Shown here: piece after piece, positions 1-7,610 of the stretch
Numbering within the stretch: the stretch's first letter is position 1
How the letters are laid out: each line of letters begins with the position of its first letter
Origin: JBPEWY01 sp052032225
GTDB taxonomy: Bacteria; Bacteroidota; Bacteroidia; Flavobacteriales; Flavobacteriaceae
Direction: 5' to 3'
Assembly: GCA_052032225.1 (NCBI GenBank)
Contig: JBPEWY010000081.1
Location: 1-42,526 of the forward strand
DNA: 42,526 bases
Position numbers and translations under genes: made by a program
The notes under the pieces: model-generated
What the model saw: only the letters and a program-made list of their open reading frames with translations
Told to the model about the DNA's origin: nothing
Databases searched by the model: none

Positions 1-806
1 AAGGACCTGTTGGACCTGTTGGACCACAAGGACCGAAAGGTGATCAGGGCGAACAAGGACCGGTTGGACCTGTTGGACCGCAAGGACCGAAAGGTGATCA
101 GGGTGAGCAAGGACCTGCCGGACCTGCTGGACCCCAAGGACCGAAAGGTGATCAGGGTGAACAAGGACCTGTTGGACCTGCTGGACCGCAAGGACCTAAA
201 GGTGATCCGGGTGAACAAGGACCTGCCGGACCTGCTGGGCCGCAAGGACCTAAAGGTGATCAGGGTGAACAAGGACCTGTTGGACCGCAAGGACCTGTCG
301 GGCCTTCAAATGCTTACGTTGGGTATTTTATTATTACCTCATCAGGAAACCAAGTAATATCTGGGCTACCATTTAAGCCTTCTAAAGTAAGTTTTGTGGC
401 TCATGCAAACGTTGAACAACTGAATATTGACAATGACAACCAAGTAGGAAATAATGCAAGAGGAATAAGTAATTCTTATGGTACCATGAATGGTTTTGCC
501 AGAGATGATAGTGGTAGTATTACACAGCAAGTTATTTATGTAGGCGGACATGGTAATTCCATTAACGATATTTCTAGATACGCATCGAGCTCAAATTGCA
601 TCGGTTTACGTTATGGCGATCAGAATGGTAATAGCCTTGGTAAAATTACAGCCTCTTTAACAAGCTTTAATACAGACGGTTTTACAATAAGCGTTACCTA
701 CACCCCAGGAACTGTTACTAATAACAGCGCTAACCCTGTTCTAAGGGTTCAACCTAATGACATTTATAATGAAAGGGTTGTTGTTATATTCCATGCTTAT
801 GAATAG
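1..806 (+). CDS. Collagen-like repeat protein, 3' end (5' truncated by window)
   Basis: The reading frame with GGA at positions 3-5 is open from the window edge to TAG at 804-806. It begins inside a Gly-X-Y collagen-like stretch: about 100 residues of G-P-V, G-P-Q, G-P-K, G-D-Q and G-E-Q triplets, ending near position 305. The first two bases, AA, fit the last two bases of a Gln codon from a preceding repeat, so more repeats lie outside the window. About 165 residues of non-collagen sequence follow, rich in alternating hydrophobic residues with many Asn, Ser and Gly, starting SNAYVGYFIITSSGNQ and ending VVVIFHAYE. Bacterial collagen-like proteins usually end in a globular trimerisation or tip domain, and this part could be one, but I do not recognise its family. 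The other open frame over the repeats is a shadow with Lys/Arg/Asp-rich translation. The next gene overlaps by 8 bp, so the two may be translated together. No start codon or signal peptide is visible. Confidence 0.85.
   Translation, partial: GPVGPVGPQGPKGDQGEQGPVGPVGPQGPKGDQGEQGPAGPAGPQGPKGDQGEQGPVGPAGPQGPKGDPGEQGPAGPAGPQGPKGDQGEQGPVGPQGPVGPSNAYVGYFIITSSGNQVISGLPFKPSKVSFVAHANVEQLNIDNDNQVGNNARGISNSYGTMNGFARDDSGSITQQVIYVGGHGNSINDISRYASSSNCIGLRYGDQNGNSLGKITASLTSFNTDGFTISVTYTPGTVTNNSANPVLRVQPNDIYNERVVVIFHAYE
3..272 (+). repeat. 54-bp tandem repeat coding for collagen triplets
   Basis: Five consecutive 54-bp units begin at 3, 57, 111, 165 and 219, followed by a partial degenerate unit to about 305. 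Each encodes 18 residues, six Gly-X-Y triplets with consensus GPVGPVGPQGPKGDQGEQ. Differences are confined mostly to Val/Ala (GTT, GCC, GCT), one Gln to Pro change in unit four, and third-base changes (CCG/CCT, GGC/GGT). The array continues past the left edge. Near-identity at DNA level means copy number is likely to vary between strains and may be collapsed in short-read assemblies. Confidence 0.92.
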
Positions 807-1977
807 TTTTTTATTTTACATAACTAAAACTTTAACAAGGCTTATACCGCTCTTTTGTTCTTGTTTGGTTATTAGCCAAACTGCATTTTACAATGCCGGC
901 AATGTAACTATTCATGAGCAAGGAACTGTTGGTTTTCATCTTGACATTATTAATGATGGTAATTTTGATGAAAACAAAGGGCTTGTTGGCATATACAGTT
1001 CTGGTACATTACAAGTTTCAGGGAGTAAAAAACCTGTTTTCTATAATCTTGATCAAGCTGCATCAAAATTAATTTTAAATGTACCTGTTGGTGTGTATAA
1101 CACTAATAATTTTATGTTGGGAAATATTGTAACACCAAAAAATAATTCTTCTATCTCGTTTGATTTTATTGATGATGCTTATTACGTAGGAGCCTCAAAT
1201 AGTGCACATGTAAATGGTTACGCATCTGTTAATGGTGTTAGTACTTATACCTTTCCAGTTGGTGATGGGAGTTTTTTACGCCCATTAATCATAGAAAATG
1301 CTGATTTTGAAACCACTTATAAAAGTGCTTATTTTAGAGAAAATCCTAACACAACAAATGTTTTTAATTTTTCGATTACTACTTCAGAAAAGCACCCTGA
1401 ATTAGACAATATTAGTACTACAGAATTTTGGGTTTTAGAAGGTACTCAGGAAACAAATATTACGTTAACCTGGGACCCTAATAGTGCTATAGCATCGCTC
1501 ACAGATGATTTAGACGATCTTATTGTTGCCGGATGGAGCATAATAGATAACCAATGGATTAGCTTAGGTAATACGTTTGTTGCAGGATCATTAGAAAATG
1601 GCTCAATATCTTCAATAGAAATTATTCCGGACGATTACGCTGCCTTCACATTTGCCAGTCAATCATCATTATATTTAGATGCCGATACCGGTGAAGGTCT
1701 TTCAAATTATTTTATCTCTCCTAATGGCGATGGGTTAAACGATTTTTTAGAGTTACCCGGCATTGAAGATATTGGTGCAAATACACTAAGCATTTTTAAT
1801 AGATGGGGAAAGCTGGTATTTAAAAAAGAAAGTTACGATAACTCTTTTAATGGCATAGCCAATGTTTCTATGGTTGTAAATAAAGACTCTCAGCTTCCTA
1901 TTGGTACTTATTTTTACATTCTTGAAATGCACGATTTAGGATCTCAGCACCAAGGATACATTTATATATCAAGATAA
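799..1977 (+). CDS. T9SS type-B sorting domain (gliding motility-associated C-terminal) secreted protein
   Basis: A 392-residue protein. I chose ATG 799 because it gives a normal signal peptide (about residues 1-28, MNSFLFYITKTLTRLIPLFC followed by SCLVISQTA) and overlaps the upstream stop as ATGAATAG; earlier in-frame ATGs at 757, 769 and 793 would add a less typical N-terminus. Residues about 304-392 form the gliding motility-associated C-terminal domain: FISPNGDGLNDFLEL, then SIFNRWGKLVFKKE, then PIGTYFYILE and a terminal YIYISR. In this family the tail directs export through the outer membrane by the type IX secretion system, and type-B cargo is commonly held at the surface. The middle, about 275 residues, is beta-rich and unassigned. 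Its overlap with the collagen-like gene suggests the two products work together at the cell surface, which is inference. Confidence 0.9.
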   Translation: MNSFLFYITKTLTRLIPLFCSCLVISQTAFYNAGNVTIHEQGTVGFHLDIINDGNFDENKGLVGIYSSGTLQVSGSKKPVFYNLDQAASKLILNVPVGVYNTNNFMLGNIVTPKNNSSISFDFIDDAYYVGASNSAHVNGYASVNGVSTYTFPVGDGSFLRPLIIENADFETTYKSAYFRENPNTTNVFNFSITTSEKHPELDNISTTEFWVLEGTQETNITLTWDPNSAIASLTDDLDDLIVAGWSIIDNQWISLGNTFVAGSLENGSISSIEIIPDDYAAFTFASQSSLYLDADTGEGLSNYFISPNGDGLNDFLELPGIEDIGANTLSIFNRWGKLVFKKESYDNSFNGIANVSMVVNKDSQLPIGTYFYILEMHDLGSQHQGYIYISR

Positions 1978-2050
1978 ACTTATTGATTGTCAGCTGGTTT
2001 CATGTCAGTTTTCTTTAAAATAATAGTATTTTTATAGGAAACACAGTCAC

Positions 2051-2332
2051 ATGAAAATATTCCAAACACAAAATAACAATAAAGGTGCTTTTTATATTGA
2101 TATAAATAACACCAAAGTTGCAGAGGTAACCTATTCTATAGCCCAGCCTAACACCTTAATAATTGATCATACAGAAGTTAATGATGATTACAGAGGTAAA
2201 GGATTAGGAAATGAGCTTATAAAAAATGTTATAACATTCTCTGAAACTCACAGCTACAAAATATTGCCCCTTTGCCCCTTTGCCAATGCTTATTTTAAAA
2301 AGCATACAGAATATAATTCGTTGCTTAAATAA
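2051..2332 (+). CDS. Small GNAT-family N-acetyltransferase (YjdJ type)
   Basis: A 93-residue single-domain GNAT fold of the short type also seen in YjdJ. The acetyl-CoA binding motif A is visible as DDYRGKGLGNELIKNVITFS (R/Q-x-x-G-x-G/A form), followed by the KILPLCPFANAYFKKH segment that is diagnostic for this short subfamily. Substrates of the family are poorly known. The stop overlaps the next ATG by one base (TAATG at 2330-2334), so the two acetyltransferases are probably translationally coupled. A box resembling a Bacteroidota -7 element, TATTTTTA at 2027-2034, lies 16 bp before the start. Confidence 0.85.
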   Translation: MKIFQTQNNNKGAFYIDINNTKVAEVTYSIAQPNTLIIDHTEVNDDYRGKGLGNELIKNVITFSETHSYKILPLCPFANAYFKKHTEYNSLLK

Positions 2333-2838
2333 TGAATGTAATTGCAGAGACATCCAGATTATTGCTTAGAGAGTTTAGTTTAGATGATGCCCCATATTTA
2401 TTTAAATTAAATGCAGATGAAGAAGTTTTAAAGTATACAGGAGATGTTCCGTTTAAAAATATTGCTGAAGCAAGATTATTTGTTAAAAACTACCGTCAAT
2501 ACCAATTGTATAAACGAGGTAGATGGGCTGTTATATTGAAAGGACACAATCAATTTTTAGGTTGGACAGGCTTAAAATATCATCCGGATAAAAATTATAC
2601 AGAAGTAGGATACAGATTTTTAAAGCATCATTGGGGTAATGGTTATGCTACAGAAGCAACAAAGGCATCTTTTGCATATGGCTTTAAAAAATTACAATTA
2701 AAAGTAATCTACGCTCATGTTCATCAGCAAAATTATGCATCCATTAGAGTTATAGAAAAATGCGGAATGAATTTTGTTAAAAAATTTATGTACAATAATA
2801 TGCCTGCATTGCTTTATGTAAAGCATAATTCTCCTTAA
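2332..2838 (+). CDS. GNAT-family N-acetyltransferase (RimJ/RimL-like)
   Basis: A 168-residue acetyltransferase of the RimJ/RimL-like group. The N-terminus ETSRLLLREFSLDDAPYLFK, the acetyl-CoA motif HHWGNGYATEATKASFAYGF and the C-terminal motif VHQQNYASIRVIEKCGM are all typical. Members acetylate ribosomal protein N-termini, amino acids or antibiotics; the substrate cannot be read from the sequence. It is coupled by a one-base overlap to the small GNAT gene before it and is followed after 4 bp by the M15 peptidase gene, so 2051-3580 looks like one transcript. Confidence 0.88.
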   Translation: MNVIAETSRLLLREFSLDDAPYLFKLNADEEVLKYTGDVPFKNIAEARLFVKNYRQYQLYKRGRWAVILKGHNQFLGWTGLKYHPDKNYTEVGYRFLKHHWGNGYATEATKASFAYGFKKLQLKVIYAHVHQQNYASIRVIEKCGMNFVKKFMYNNMPALLYVKHNSP

Positions 2839-2842
2839 AAGT

Positions 2843-3580
2843 ATGAAAAGAAGAACGTTTATAAAAAATTCGTCATTAGCAACATTTGCAATAGCAACAC
2901 CAAGTTTATTTATTTCTAACAACTTAGCTGTACAAGAATATTCAGATTTAGAGTTAACCGGTAAGATTACACCTAAGCTTTATGGCGAAGGTAATCATTT
3001 AAGAAAAGAAGCATACGAAGCTTTTTTAGAAATGCAACAAGCTGCTAAAGCAGATGGGGTTAACATTAATATTGCGTCTGGCTACAGAAGTTTTGAACGC
3101 CAAAAAAATATTTGGGAGCAAAAATATTTAAGTTACACACAAGAGGGCTTAGAGCCTGAAGCTGCATTACAAAAAATAATAGAATACTCTACAATACCAG
3201 GCACTTCTCGTCATCATTGGGGTACAGATATTGATGTTTTTGATGCATACACCAAACACTCTGGAAAAATATTAATTACAGAAAACTACACAGAAAAAGG
3301 GCGTTATAGCGCTTTAAGAGAATGGATGGAAGCCTATGCAGATATTTATGGTTTTCATCTAGTATATACTGATAACCCCAATAGAAAAGGTTTTAAATAC
3401 GAACCTTGGCATTACAGCTATGCCCCTTTATCTAAACCCATGCTTAAGCAGTTTAGGAAAATTAATATTATGAAATTTTTAAAGCACGAGAATTTTATAG
3501 GTAGTGAGCATTTTTCTACCGGGTTTATTAAAACATACATCAAAGAAAATATTTTAGACATTAACCCTTATTTGCTTTAA
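2843..3580 (+). CDS. M15-family D-alanyl-D-alanine carboxypeptidase with Tat signal
   Basis: A 245-residue zinc peptidase of family M15B (VanY/DacB-like) that trims the D-Ala-D-Ala end of peptidoglycan stem peptides. Landmarks are SGYRSFERQ (residues 79-87), the zinc motif SRHHWGTDID with H124 and D131 as likely ligands, and EPWHYSY with E187 as general base and H190 as third ligand. The N-terminus MKRRTFIKNSSLATFAIATP carries a twin-arginine motif (RRTFIK) and a hydrophobic stretch, so export by the Tat pathway is likely, with action in the periplasm. The spacing of 4 bp from the acetyltransferase gene suggests co-transcription. Confidence 0.9.
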   Translation: MKRRTFIKNSSLATFAIATPSLFISNNLAVQEYSDLELTGKITPKLYGEGNHLRKEAYEAFLEMQQAAKADGVNINIASGYRSFERQKNIWEQKYLSYTQEGLEPEAALQKIIEYSTIPGTSRHHWGTDIDVFDAYTKHSGKILITENYTEKGRYSALREWMEAYADIYGFHLVYTDNPNRKGFKYEPWHYSYAPLSKPMLKQFRKINIMKFLKHENFIGSEHFSTGFIKTYIKENILDINPYLL

Positions 3581-3611
3581 AAATTAATTAATTGCTTATC
3601 TTTTAGTAATC

Positions 3612-4394
3612 ATGAGAAGAACAAAATCTAAAGTTAAAATTTTAATTGGGTTGGCTATTGCTGTATTTGCTGTAGTAAAGTATTGTTCATCTACAGAACT
3701 AAATACGTATACCGGTAAAAAACAAGCAATTTCTTTAACACCAAAGCAAGAAATAGCCATAGGCTTGCAAAGTGCTCCGCAAATGATGGCGCAACATGGC
3801 GGTTTACATCCCGATAACAGGCTTCAAGCTTTTGTAGATATGGTGGGGCAAAAACTGGTAAATAACACTATTGCTAAACAAACCCCTTACTCTTTTGATT
3901 TTCATTTGCTTGCAGACAATAAAACCATAAATGCGTTTGCGCTCCCCGGCGGACAAATTTTTATAACCTATGCACTATACAATAAGCTAAGTACAGAAGA
4001 TGAATTGGCTGGAATTTTAGGGCATGAAATTGGTCATGTTATAGCCAGACACTCTGCAGAAAGGTTGTCTAAACAAGAGCTAACTCAAGGTATTTTAAGT
4101 GGTGTAGCGGTAGGAACAGAAAGTCAATCCACCACACAAATGGCGGCTTTAGTAGCTAATGTTATTAATATGAAATACGGAAGAGATGACGAGCTTGAAA
4201 GTGATGAGCTTGGTGTAAAATTTATGATTAAAGCAGGCTACAACCCCGAAGCACTTATAAGCGTAATGAAAATATTAAAAAAAGCTAGCGGTTCTAGTAG
4301 CGTTCCGGAGTTTCAAAGTACGCACCCCGATCCTGAAAACAGGATAGCAAAAATTAATGAAGCAATAAAAAAATACAGAAATCAACAACCATAA
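3612..4394 (+). CDS. M48-family metalloprotease (BepA/YfgC-like)
   Basis: A 260-residue M48 peptidase. One hydrophobic segment at residues 9-22 forms a signal peptide or anchor; a Cys at 25 follows it but the preceding VVKY is a poor lipobox. The catalytic motif GHEIGH places zinc ligands at H138 and H142 with E139 as catalytic base, and E196 in DELESDELG is the third ligand. The C-terminus keeps the STHPDPENRI motif typical of periplasmic M48 proteases that degrade misfolded outer-membrane proteins. A possible promoter, TTTG at 3571-3574 and TATCTTTT at 3597-3604 with a 22-bp spacer, lies just upstream, so it may have its own transcript. Confidence 0.9.
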   Translation: MRRTKSKVKILIGLAIAVFAVVKYCSSTELNTYTGKKQAISLTPKQEIAIGLQSAPQMMAQHGGLHPDNRLQAFVDMVGQKLVNNTIAKQTPYSFDFHLLADNKTINAFALPGGQIFITYALYNKLSTEDELAGILGHEIGHVIARHSAERLSKQELTQGILSGVAVGTESQSTTQMAALVANVINMKYGRDDELESDELGVKFMIKAGYNPEALISVMKILKKASGSSSVPEFQSTHPDPENRIAKINEAIKKYRNQQP

Positions 4395-4634
4395 CTATTT
4401 GTAAATCAAGCATATTAGTTTAATTTGACAACTACTAAAACAAATCATTTGTCTAAAAAATTTTGCATTTAATCTTATTTTTATAACTTTACTATGTGCA
4501 TATAATAATTTTGCGCGCTAGAGAACACTTGCATGAGTTACTTCATCATTGTTTTCTACCTTTTAAAATGTTGCCTCAAACTTGTTGTGTAACCACTTAG
4601 CTATGCCTTATGTTTAATTACAATACACAACTAT
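4395..4634 (+). other. Intergenic region with probable promoter of the 55-residue protein
   Basis: No gene is seen here. A fair promoter match is present: TTTG at 4462-4465 and TAACTTTA at 4484-4491 with an 18-bp spacer, differing from the TAnnTTTG consensus only in the last base. Transcription from it would leave a leader of roughly 140 nt before the small gene at 4635, long for this chromosome; I see no strong secondary structure in that leader. Confidence 0.4.
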
Positions 4635-4802
4635 ATGGGAACATTTTTACTTTTAAAAGAAATTTACGAAGAAGCATTTAAAAACACTACTCCTAAGTAT
4701 GTAGTTGCATTCTTAAAAACCTTTTCTTGGTTTTGCTTTTTTTGCCTAGGATTACTGTTTTATGCATTCTTTTATAGACTATTAACAGGCTATACTTTTT
4801 AA
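4635..4802 (+). CDS. Small membrane protein, 55 aa (DUF6747-like)
   Basis: ATG 4635 to TAA 4800-4802 encodes 55 residues beginning MGTFLLLKEIYEEAFKNTTP and ending FYRLLTGYTF. There is an amphipathic N-terminal part and a single aromatic-rich membrane segment at about residues 25-48 (FLKTFSWFCFFCLGLLFYAF). The pattern LLKEIY-x-EAFKN, then W/F-rich segment, then YR-x-x-TG resembles a small conserved flavobacterial family that I recall as DUF6747; this name is from memory. A perfect 8-bp hairpin plus seven T residues starts 7 bp after the stop, which supports a real, separately terminated gene. Function is unknown. Confidence 0.75.
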   Translation: MGTFLLLKEIYEEAFKNTTPKYVVAFLKTFSWFCFFCLGLLFYAFFYRLLTGYTF

Positions 4803-4809
4803 AAATTTT

Positions 4810-4837
4810 CCATTGTTTTAACAACAATGGTTTTTTT
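4810..4837 (+). terminator. Rho-independent terminator after the 55-aa gene
   Basis: Arms CCATTGTT (4810-4817) and AACAATGG (4823-4830) pair perfectly around a 5-base loop and are followed by seven T residues (4831-4837). It sits 7 bp past the stop of the small gene. Confidence 0.85.
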
Positions 4838-4858
4838 GAGAACACTATATGTATATGC

Positions 4859-4892
4859 AAAAAGGCTGCTTTAGTAGTAAAGCAGCCTTTTT
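4859..4892. terminator. Bidirectional hairpin terminator between convergent genes
   Basis: A 15-bp perfect inverted repeat (4859-4873 and 4878-4892) with core GGCTGC/GCAGCC and a 4-base loop GTAG. The outer arms are A-rich on the left and T-rich on the right, so the structure gives a stem plus U-tract on either strand. It separates the 55-aa gene (plus) from the ankyrin gene (minus). Confidence 0.85.
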
Positions 4893-4910
4893 TTATTAAC
4901 TAACTAAAAT

Positions 4911-5315
4911 TTAACTACTCAAAGCCTCGTCAATAATTGCAACAGCCTTATCTGCACCAGATATTTTTGCAATTTTTCTGGCAGTTAAACCATTAACATT
5001 TACGGTCTCTAAATTTGCGCCATTTTCTATTAAAAGTTTTAAAATAGCCGTTCGGTTGTATCTTGCGGCATACATAGCAGGGGTAAGATCTTGAGATTGT
5101 TCGTTTACATCTGCACCTAAAGCAATTAATTTTTTTACAGTATCTAAATCTCCTTTTGCAATAGCTAAACAAAAAGGAGAAATCTTAAAACTAACAGCAC
5201 TTATAGTAGCTTTTTTATTAATTGCACTCTCTAATAATGCATTACTTTCGGCAGCCTGCAAACTTGGTAAAATAAAAGCAGCTGCAAAGACAACAGTTAA
5301 AATTGTTTTTTTCAT
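4911..5315 (-). CDS. Exported ankyrin-repeat protein
   Basis: A 134-residue protein with a clear Sec signal peptide (MKKTILTVVFAAAFILPSLQ, cleavage likely after AA at about residue 22). About two and a half ankyrin repeats follow: SPFCLAIAKGDLDTVKKLIA then LGADVNEQSQDLTPAMYAAR, and LKLLIENGANLETVNVNGLT. Ankyrin repeats bind other proteins; no enzymatic domain is present. It stands alone on the minus strand between a terminator and the divergent gpmI gene. It is probably periplasmic; the partner is unknown. Confidence 0.85.
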   Translation of the reverse strand: MKKTILTVVFAAAFILPSLQAAESNALLESAINKKATISAVSFKISPFCLAIAKGDLDTVKKLIALGADVNEQSQDLTPAMYAARYNRTAILKLLIENGANLETVNVNGLTARKIAKISGADKAVAIIDEALSS

Positions 5316-5501
5316 GATGAATGTTTTAAAAGGTTTTTGATTTATATATAAAATGACGAATAATATTTAGTAGTGTTTCATTAAAAAATATTAAATAACA
5401 TTACTTTAACCTTTATTTATAAAGAGTTGTTAATTCTTATACTAATTTTAACTTAACAAGTGTTTGTTTTAAAAATACTTTAGTTTTCTGGCAACTACTT
5501 T

Positions 5502-5509
5502 TATCTTTG
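5502..5509 (+). promoter_or_regulatory. -7 element of gpmI promoter
   Basis: TATCTTTG matches the Bacteroidota -7 consensus TAnnTTTG exactly. The gpmI ATG is at 5529, which leaves a leader of about 15 nt. A -33 TTTG at the usual distance is not evident (TTTT at 5484-5487 only). Confidence 0.65.
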
Positions 5510-5528
5510 AGGCTCAATAAAAAATTGT

Positions 5529-7046
5529 ATGAATAAGAACGTAATATTGATGATTTTAGATGGCTGGGGAATCTCTCCAGACCCTAAAGTTTCTGCCATA
5601 GACAACGCGAACACTCCTTTTATAGATAACTTATATAAGCAATACCCTAACAGTACTTTACTAACAGACGGAATGAATGTAGGGCTACCCGATGGCCAGA
5701 TGGGAAACAGTGAGGTTGGTCATATGAACTTGGGCGCCGGACGTATTGTTTATCAAGATTTAGCTAAGATTAATCTTGCCGTACAAAACAAATCTCTTAA
5801 AGATGAGAAAGTTTTAGTTGATGCGTTTACTTATGCTAAAAACAATAACAAAAAGGTACATTTATTAGGTCTGGTTAGTGATGGTGGTGTTCATTCTCAC
5901 ATAAATCATTTAAAAGGATTGTTAGATACAACACATTATTTTGGGTTAAAAAATGTGTTTGTGCACGCCTTTACAGACGGACGCGATGTAGATCCTAAAA
6001 GTGGGAAAGAATTTATTAAAGATATTGCTGAGTATTGTAACAGCAAAAACGCACAACTTGCGTCTATTATTGGCAGGTATTATGCCATGGATAGAGACAA
6101 AAGGTGGGAACGCACAAAACTTGCTTATGATTTGTTAGTAAACGGTAAAGGAAATCCATATACAAATCCTGTTCAAGCAATAACAGATAGTTATAGTAAA
6201 GGAGTAACCGACGAGTTTATAGAACCTGTTGTATTGTGCAGCAATGATAAAACTCCGATTGCTACAATTAGTGATAATGATGTAGTTGTGTTTTTTAATT
6301 TCAGAACAGATAGAGGAAGACAATTAACTCAAGCATTATCACAACAACACTTTCATGAGTATAACATGCACAAATTACCGTTATACTATGTTACAATGAC
6401 CAACTATGATGAAACTTTTAAAAATGTGCATGTGGTATATGAAAAAGAAAACATAACACAAACGTTAGGTGAAGTTTTATCAAAAGCTAATAAAAAGCAA
6501 CTACGCATTGCAGAAACCGAAAAATATCCGCACGTTACTTTCTTTTTCAATGGAGGTCGTGAAGAACCTTTTCCGGGAGAAGAACGAATTTTATGTCCGT
6601 CTCCCAAGGTGGCAACCTACGATTTACAACCCGAAATGAGTGCTTACGATATTACAAATGCTATAATTACTGAATTAGAAAAAGAGCATTTTAATTTTGT
6701 ATGTTTAAATTATGCCAATCCGGATATGGTTGGGCATACCGGCGATTTTAATGCTGCAGTAAAAGCCTGTGAAGTTGTAGATGAATGTGTAAGCAAAGTT
6801 GTTAGCAAAGCAGTAAAACACAATTATTCGGTAATAATAATAGCAGATCATGGCAATTGTGATACTATGTTAAATCCTGATGGTAGCCCTAACACAGCAC
6901 ACACAACCAATCCTGTACCTATTATAGTAGTAGACAACGACATTAAAAAAGTTAACTCCGGAATTTTAGGTGATGTAGCACCAACTGTTTTAAAAATGAT
7001 GGGAGTAGAAAAACCTGATGCTATGACCCAAAATTCATTAATCTAA
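5529..7046 (+). CDS. gpmI: 2,3-bisphosphoglycerate-independent phosphoglycerate mutase
   Basis: A 505-residue cofactor-independent, manganese-dependent mutase that interconverts 3- and 2-phosphoglycerate in glycolysis and gluconeogenesis. The N-terminal metal motif is MILDGWGIS (D11), the catalytic serine is S61 in DGQMGNSEVGHMNLGAGR, and the C-terminal metal site includes YANPDMVGHTGD and IIADHGNCD. Length and motif order are normal for the family. It is cytoplasmic and is followed after 15 bp by a lipoprotein gene that may be co-transcribed. Confidence 0.97.
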   Translation: MNKNVILMILDGWGISPDPKVSAIDNANTPFIDNLYKQYPNSTLLTDGMNVGLPDGQMGNSEVGHMNLGAGRIVYQDLAKINLAVQNKSLKDEKVLVDAFTYAKNNNKKVHLLGLVSDGGVHSHINHLKGLLDTTHYFGLKNVFVHAFTDGRDVDPKSGKEFIKDIAEYCNSKNAQLASIIGRYYAMDRDKRWERTKLAYDLLVNGKGNPYTNPVQAITDSYSKGVTDEFIEPVVLCSNDKTPIATISDNDVVVFFNFRTDRGRQLTQALSQQHFHEYNMHKLPLYYVTMTNYDETFKNVHVVYEKENITQTLGEVLSKANKKQLRIAETEKYPHVTFFFNGGREEPFPGEERILCPSPKVATYDLQPEMSAYDITNAIITELEKEHFNFVCLNYANPDMVGHTGDFNAAVKACEVVDECVSKVVSKAVKHNYSVIIIADHGNCDTMLNPDGSPNTAHTTNPVPIIVVDNDIKKVNSGILGDVAPTVLKMMGVEKPDAMTQNSLI

Positions 7047-7061
7047 AGTTTATTATACATC

Positions 7062-7610
7062 ATGAAAAAACTAAGTTTATTGTTAGTTTTAGGAATACTT
7101 ACTGCCTGCGCTTCACAAAAAAAATTAACATCAGAAAATAATATAAATAAGACAGTTCCTTACAAAGACACCGTTATTTTATTGGGTAAAGCCAATAAGC
7201 AAGGATTTTTACAGCCCCCTTTCTCTAGTTGGTTTACAGAAAATTATAATTTATACCATGCAGACAATAATACCTTAAATGAGCTTAAAACAGCACTAAA
7301 AGATGTTACAATAAAGGTGTTTATGGGCACATGGTGTAAAGACAGTAAAAGAGAGGTACCGTTTTTTTATAAAATACTTGAGACTGCTTCTTTTAATTCT
7401 GAAAATTTAACGTTATATGCTGTTAGCAGAGATAAAACCACTCCTGAGCAACACGAAAAAAATCTAAACATAGAGAGAGTCCCAACCTTTATTTTTTACA
7501 AAGATGGTAAAGAATTAGGCCGTATTGTTGAATACCCAATAGAAACGTTAGAAAAAGATATGCTTACTATTGTAACCAACCAGCCTTATAAGCATGCCTA
7601 TGAAGAATAA
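7062..7610 (+). CDS. Thioredoxin-fold lipoprotein with CxxS active site
   Basis: A 182-residue protein with a lipoprotein signal peptide (MKKLSLLLVLGILTACASQK, lipobox LTAC, Cys16). The thioredoxin fold shows the strand KVFMGTWCKDSKREVPFFYK and the cis-proline motif ERVPTFIFYKDGKELGR. The active site reads W-C-K-D-S: only the first cysteine is kept and the second is serine. Such CxxS proteins can form mixed disulfides or act as monothiol reductases or isomerases but cannot cycle as classic dithiol oxidoreductases. The protein is predicted to be membrane-anchored in the periplasm or outer membrane. Its stop abuts the convergent CoA-transferase stop with no spacer. Confidence 0.85.
   Translation: MKKLSLLLVLGILTACASQKKLTSENNINKTVPYKDTVILLGKANKQGFLQPPFSSWFTENYNLYHADNNTLNELKTALKDVTIKVFMGTWCKDSKREVPFFYKILETASFNSENLTLYAVSRDKTTPEQHEKNLNIERVPTFIFYKDGKELGRIVEYPIETLEKDMLTIVTNQPYKHAYEE

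Noticed and set aside
10..357. Open frame giving a Lys/Asp/Leu-rich 115-residue repeat protein
   Set aside because: It is an out-of-frame reading of the collagen repeats. The Gly-X-Y frame continues without a stop into the C-terminal domain up to 806.
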